Below, in pieces: positions 59,973 to 64,000 of a stretch of 64,000 bases of DNA. This stretch comes from Nemertoderma westbladi (taxonomy: Eukaryota > Xenacoelomorpha > Nemertodermatida > Nemertodermatidae): positions 1 through 64,000 of the forward strand of contig JAUCBJ010008186.1 of the NCBI GenBank assembly GCA_032718475.1. The letters are read 5' to 3'. The first letter of the stretch is position 1, and each line of letters opens with the position of its first letter. The notes beneath the pieces were generated by a model. That model worked only from the letters and a program-made list of their open reading frames with translations. It did not search any database and had not been told where the DNA came from. The position numbers were made by a program, and so were the translations under genes.

Positions 59973-62072
59973 AGCTTCACACTACAGCTGAGCAACAGGT
60001 ATGAGGCTCTTGCCTCTGAGGCGGCAGATCACTGTGAGGGCTATACTGCCTTTACAGAAGCAGTTAAGTTAGCAGCTGCAGAAACAGTTCCTGTATACCC
60101 TCGAAACAGGAAAAGGGCCCCCTGGACTGACAACAAAATTCAGAAGTGCCGAAATGACCTTCATAAGGCGCAGAAAGAGTCCCGACTCAAACAGACTACA
60201 GCGGCCAAGAATGCAGTTAAGGCTGCATCTAGGTCCCTGAACAGGCAGTACTCTGTTAATCTACAGGAGCTAATAAACCAACAGGTTGATGCCATCAATG
60301 ATGCTGACGACAGCAGGCAATCATCCCAGGCATGGAAATCAATCAATCTGCTTACTGGGCGGAAAAGCCAACCAACCACCAAGGTTAAGGCTGAATCACC
60401 AGCCGATCGCCTCAATGGTTGGAAAGCCCACTTTGAAAAGCTCCTCAATAATGACAGGGTATTGCCTGATAACTTTATAGAAGTAAAAGTGTCTGAGTCT
60501 GTACTCCCAGATATTCCCATTGGCGATATCTCCTTTGCAGAAGTGAAGGCTGCTGCAAAGAGCATTAAGACCAATCGTGCCAGTGGAGTAGATGGTGTTC
60601 CCCCTGAGGTCTTTAAAATACCTGAATGTTTAAAGCTCATCTATCCCATCATAGTAGACATGTACCGAACAACAAGAGTCCCACAAGAAATGAAAACAAA
60701 TAAGTTGGTGCCAGTTCCCAAGAAGGGCAACCTAACACTCTATGGTTCTTTTCGGGGAATCTCATTGATCTCGATTGCTGCAAAGCTATACAATAGGATT
60801 CTATTAAATCGCATCAGGGATCCCATTGAGAGACTGCTCCGTGGAAATCAGAATGGGTTCCGTAAAGGTCGTGGGACCATGGAGCCCATTTTGGCACTTA
60901 GAAGGATAATTGAAGAATTATCAAAAAAGAAAGACAGGCATCTGGCTGTTATCTTTGTTGACTTCTTCAAGGCCTTTGATTCAGTCTCTCGCTCACGTAT
61001 GTTCAGCATACTTTCATTATATGGGATTCCTGATGAAATTATTGCAGCAATCAGATCAGTATACGATGGTTCGACAACATTTGTGTCTACTGTTGACGGT
61101 GACACAGAACCATTTGAAGTGTTATGGGGCGTCCTCCAAGGAGACACACTTGCACCATTCTTGTTCATTATTGTGGTTGACTATGTTCTACGCATGTCCT
61201 TAGATCATCATAATGATGATGGGGTGATGATAACTCCACCTACTGGCTCCAGAAGTCGAGGAAATCCTGCCAAGTACCTAACTGATCTAGACTTTGCTGA
61301 TGACTTAGGAGTACTCTCAGAATCATTAGAGGGAGCCCAACGGCTCCTCAGCTCATTAGAACATGCTGCTTCTAGTGTTGGTCTTTTTATTAACTCCAGA
61401 AAGACCAAAATTCTGACTGTTAACTTTGAAAGTCCTCAGCAAGTCTCTGGTCGGATGAGCATAAGCTCAAAGGATGGTATGCTTGAGCATGTGGACGACT
61501 TCTGTTACCTGGGATCATGGATCCGGAAGTCAGGTGAGGACCTTCGAATACGTAAGGGAAAGGCATGGACAGCCTTGAATAGGCTTTCCAGGATTTGGAA
61601 ATCACCGAGAATTAATCGGAAACTTAAGGTCCGATTATTTAGAGCAGCAGTAGTTCCAATACTCCTCTACGGGAGTCCATGCTGGGCTCTAACTGCTGAG
61701 GACACCAAATCTCTGGATGGCACATTCACAAGAATGCTACGCCGGGTTCATTGTGTCAAGTACAATGCACACATCTCCAACCAGACACTATATAACATTG
61801 GAGGTGTCTCATTGGTTCCCCCAAGCTTGACACTAGAACAATATCGCCTCCGCTTTGCAGGACATTGCTTTCGCCGTGAGGACCAGCCAGTGCATAATCT
61901 TGTACTTTGGCAGCCTCATGGAGTGAATAAGAATGGTGGACAGCCCATGACTTTCTTGAGACGCATCTTAAAGGACACTGGCCTTAAAGATGCGGATGAT
62001 CTAGCAAATGTCATGGGTGATAGGGAGTTGTGGCGGTGCAATTTTGTTGACAAGCCGGCACAGCATTCTTAA
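59973..62072 (+). CDS. LINE A reverse transcriptase half of ORF2
   Basis: Continuous frame of about 700 codons, the continuation of 53223-53640. It starts SFTLQLSNRYEALASEAA after the LINE C junction. The linker is RKRAPWTDNKIQKC; RT blocks are NRASGVDGVPPEVFKIP, LVPVPKKGNLTLYGSFRGI, NGFRKGRGTMEPILALRR, FVDFFKAFDSVSR, GVLQGDTLAPFLFIIVVDY and the catalytic DLDFADDLGVL (about 61286-61308). The C-terminus has GSPCWALTAEDTKSL, RLRFAGHCFRRED and LVLWQPHGVNKNGGQP. No stop interrupts this half. Because the endonuclease is frameshifted, the copy can act only in trans, if at all. Confidence 0.9.
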   Translation, partial: SFTLQLSNRYEALASEAADHCEGYTAFTEAVKLAAAETVPVYPRNRKRAPWTDNKIQKCRNDLHKAQKESRLKQTTAAKNAVKAASRSLNRQYSVNLQELINQQVDAINDADDSRQSSQAWKSINLLTGRKSQPTTKVKAESPADRLNGWKAHFEKLLNNDRVLPDNFIEVKVSESVLPDIPIGDISFAEVKAAAKSIKTNRASGVDGVPPEVFKIPECLKLIYPIIVDMYRTTRVPQEMKTNKLVPVPKKGNLTLYGSFRGISLISIAAKLYNRILLNRIRDPIERLLRGNQNGFRKGRGTMEPILALRRIIEELSKKKDRHLAVIFVDFFKAFDSVSRSRMFSILSLYGIPDEIIAAIRSVYDGSTTFVSTVDGDTEPFEVLWGVLQGDTLAPFLFIIVVDYVLRMSLDHHNDDGVMITPPTGSRSRGNPAKYLTDLDFADDLGVLSESLEGAQRLLSSLEHAASSVGLFINSRKTKILTVNFESPQQVSGRMSISSKDGMLEHVDDFCYLGSWIRKSGEDLRIRKGKAWTALNRLSRIWKSPRINRKLKVRLFRAAVVPILLYGSPCWALTAEDTKSLDGTFTRMLRRVHCVKYNAHISNQTLYNIGGVSLVPPSLTLEQYRLRFAGHCFRREDQPVHNLVLWQPHGVNKNGGQPMTFLRRILKDTGLKDADDLANVMGDRELWRCNFVDKPAQHS

Positions 62073-62103
62073 AAATGCAGCTGCAATGCAGCATGCCGAT
62101 CCT

Positions 62104-62122
62104 AGTAGTAGTAGTAGTAGTA
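62104..62122 (+). repeat. (TAG)n tail of LINE A
   Basis: Six TAG repeats after GCCGATCC mark the 3' end. The same tail is seen on the other A and B copies (14195-14211, 41251-41264 and 44935-44945). Confidence 0.92.
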
Positions 62123-62190
62123 GCGAACTGTCACTCACTGCAGCTGGAAATGCGATAAGGATTTTGTTTACCTTTATAGTGTGCGGTTAA

Positions 62191-63890
62191 ATCATGAAAG
62201 TGGTGAAGGAAATCTGGTGAAGGCACATTTTAGTGCAAGTACAGTGCCTTGTATGCCGGTTAACAGTGCCGGTTGATCCGGCACTGTAGATGGACTGTAT
62301 CCCTCTCTGACAGGAGAAAATCGATCCAAATAACAGTTTCAGTATTATAAATCATTTGTAAATACTAAATATATATAAATTGATTTTGTTATCACATAAC
62401 CATAACGGCGACTATAAATGGGGGGTAAATATAAAATATAAAAATAAAAACGGCAACCAATCAAACGGAGTGGATCAGACATGTAACAACTAAAAGCATT
62501 CATGGATTGTTGGAAAATGAGTGCTTGTGGTGTTAATCAAATGCACTGGATAATATACGACCTCCTTATGGCTGGCTGGTTGGTTGGATTTTCAACCCTT
62601 CCTTTTCCATGTCTGAGCCGATTATTGTTTGATGGCGGCAGTGTGGTAGATAGCATCAACCCTCCTGCTCCAGACAACGAACCCATTGGTGATACTAAAC
62701 CTTGATTCATGATATAATTAGTTTTTAGATTAGTGTGAATAGAACAAAAAACCATAATACAAATTTACTTCAATATAAAAACAAATCTCGTTTGCTAGTA
62801 GATAAAGAATAAAATAATGTTAATGAAATATTATTGAATTGGTTAAACAAAACATGGCAAAAAACAGCTATAATCAATAAACAAACAATGATTTTAAGAC
62901 AAAAATAATCCATTGAGGTTATATAATATATCATTTTAAATACTATTTTAGTAGACGGTTTTTCTGTACTTTATTGCTAAATATTCCACGCATGCAGTAG
63001 ATGAAACTGTCTAGTGTAGCACTAGTAACTGTCTAGTGTAGCACTAGTAGAAGTCATCCGATTTACAGTGACATGTATAAAATATAATAAATAACTCATT
63101 ATTATATAAGATAAATATTATATCAATTAAACATGTACTGGTTTCCCGCATGCTTTATACTCTGTTAGTTTTCAAGAAAGAATTTAGTTTCTTATAAATT
63201 ACGTAAAGTTATATTTCTATAAATGCCTTTAAATTTAAAGATATTAGATTTTACAAGAATATTATAATAAAGTTTATCTGTTACACCTACACACATCTTC
63301 GAAATCATTGTAGAGAAGTTTCAATTAAATAATTGTAATTATTATTAATTAATAATTAGGCCTTCTAACTCTTTAAATCATCGACATTTTAAATCTAAGC
63401 TAAGCCAGGGGATCTCTGAGGCTGGGGCTGCCATTAAAGGTTTCAAACACAATAGGTGTAAAAAGGTAACCCCGGACAATTAGATGTTGTTATTTACTAG
63501 TTTTCACCAATACGTTACCCACAGCAATGCGCCCACCTGATGATATGCATGTGGGGAAATATGGCTAGAAGAGCCATATATCAACAATAATGTGGAATTC
63601 CAGGAGGCCTGAACTCGATGGCTTGCAGATGAAACGTATACTGCATGAGGTGAAGGCACCATTAATCATAATCATATCATTAACCGACTTATGTGTGACT
63701 TGTGGGAAATGGCTGACACTCCATTGGCACGAAAGATCACCCAGGACATCAGCATGGCCATTAGAGCCGCAATGCAATGCGGCTCTAAAAATGCAAAGGG
63801 TCCTACAATTTTCAGTCAATTATGTTGGAATTGGGTAAAAAAAACTTATGAAAATATTAATTTTATTAGCATCCAATAATTTAATGTATG
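62191..63890. other. Intergenic DNA, nothing recognised
   Basis: Mostly AT-rich. A local repeat AACTGTCTAGTGTAGCACTAGTA occurs twice near 63009-63050. Frames at 62502-62705 and 63590-63838 have no recognisable domain. Confidence 0.4.
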
Positions 63891-63892
63891 GC

Positions 63893-64000
63893 ATCAGAAA
63901 TTCTGTTGAGAGCCGGCTATGTGGGAACCAAAACGGGTTCCGTAAAGGGACAAGAAGTATACGAAATCCAGCCAAGCAACTAACTGATCTAGACTTTTGG
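63893..64000 (+). mobile_element. LINE A remnant with internal deletion, cut by window end
   Basis: The stretch 63900-63945 (GTTCCGTAAAGGGACAAGAA) matches the NGFRKG block near 60850. The stretch 63966-64000 (AACTGATCTAGACTTT) matches the region just before the FADD box near 61280. About 380 bp between them are missing. Confidence 0.72.

Larger units (their letters stand above)
52018..62122 (+). mobile_element. LINE family A, near full length, split by LINE C
   Basis: It starts TTATGGTCAGGTCAGG at 52018 and ends in (TAG)n at 62122. It inserted in the right arm of the TTAA element, where a 3-bp GCG flanks both sides (52015-52017 and 62123-62125). The order is 5'UTR with an imperfect internal duplication, endonuclease in three frames, then RT. 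LINE C occupies 53641-59970; removing it rejoins A in frame. Two frameshifts in the endonuclease make this copy non-autonomous, but its RT half is intact. Confidence 0.9.
49887..62190. mobile_element. TTAA-flanked inverted-repeat element with internal satellite
   Basis: The left end TTAA (49887-49890) is followed by CCGCACACTATAAAGGTAAA. The right end is the complement, AGTGTGCGG then TTAA (62187-62190). The outer 65 bp or so are identical. The left arm 49891-50157 matches the complement of the right arm, 62186-62123 joined to 52017-51818. Inside are array 2 of the 30-bp satellite and a roughly 190-bp unique segment. TTAA target preference is typical of piggyBac and Kolobok transposons. No transposase is present, so it is non-autonomous; its original length without LINEs A and C is about 2.2 kb. 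Confidence 0.85.

Overview
This is a metazoan nuclear window, AT-rich and repeat-dominated. Four conserved animal protein genes can be recognised: UFM1, a KAT2/GCN5-PCAF acetyltransferase, TXNDC17/TRP14 and a SMAD4-type co-Smad. The animal could be a marine invertebrate, perhaps a fast-evolving deuterostome, but that is inference and I cannot place it. There are no bacterial features. All four genes are full-length single open frames without introns, which is unusual for these families.

Layout. 1-3.8 kb: two minisatellites, then UFM1 (+). 3.9-12.1 kb: an imperfect hAT-like terminal-repeat pair enclosing a degenerate LINE (family D, minus strand) whose 5' end carries a 3.2-kb minisatellite of 30-bp units. 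12.1-13.3 kb: a 60-bp array. 13.6-15.1 kb: truncated LINE copies A(+) and B(-) meeting tail to tail. 15.8-17.0 kb: a hAT-type MITE with perfect 27-bp terminal repeats and an 8-bp target duplication. 17.3-19.5 kb: KAT2 (+), followed at 19.7-20.6 kb by a second hAT-type MITE. 22.0 kb: TXNDC17 (+). 22.9-31.0 kb: arrays of 63, 81, 40 and 31 bp. 31.5-33.1 kb: SMAD4 (-). 33.8-38.3 kb: pieces of LINE family E, one possible small membrane-protein ORF and two small arrays. 39.7-44.9 kb: LINE B (+) with a 5'-truncated LINE A (-) inserted in it. 45.3-46.1 kb: an inverted-repeat element. 48.9-51.6 kb: two arrays of the same 30-bp satellite. 52.0-62.1 kb: LINE A (+), interrupted by an almost intact LINE C (-).

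The right half can be read as nested layers. A TTAA-flanked element with about 275-bp inverted ends and an internal 30-bp satellite (49.9-62.2 kb) had its right arm split by LINE A. LINE A was in turn split by LINE C. Removing each insertion in silico restores the interrupted sequence, and for A it also restores the reading frame.

The most unusual coding content is LINE C. Its ORF2 (1047 aa) has intact apurinic-type endonuclease and reverse transcriptase motifs. Its ORF1 appears to carry a Ulp1/SENP-like cysteine peptidase fold in which the catalytic Asp position is Ser, followed by a coiled coil and an RRM-like domain. ORF1 and ORF2 overlap at ATGTTTAA. LINEs C and D both start with 30-bp tandem repeats, suggesting promoter-type 5' monomers.
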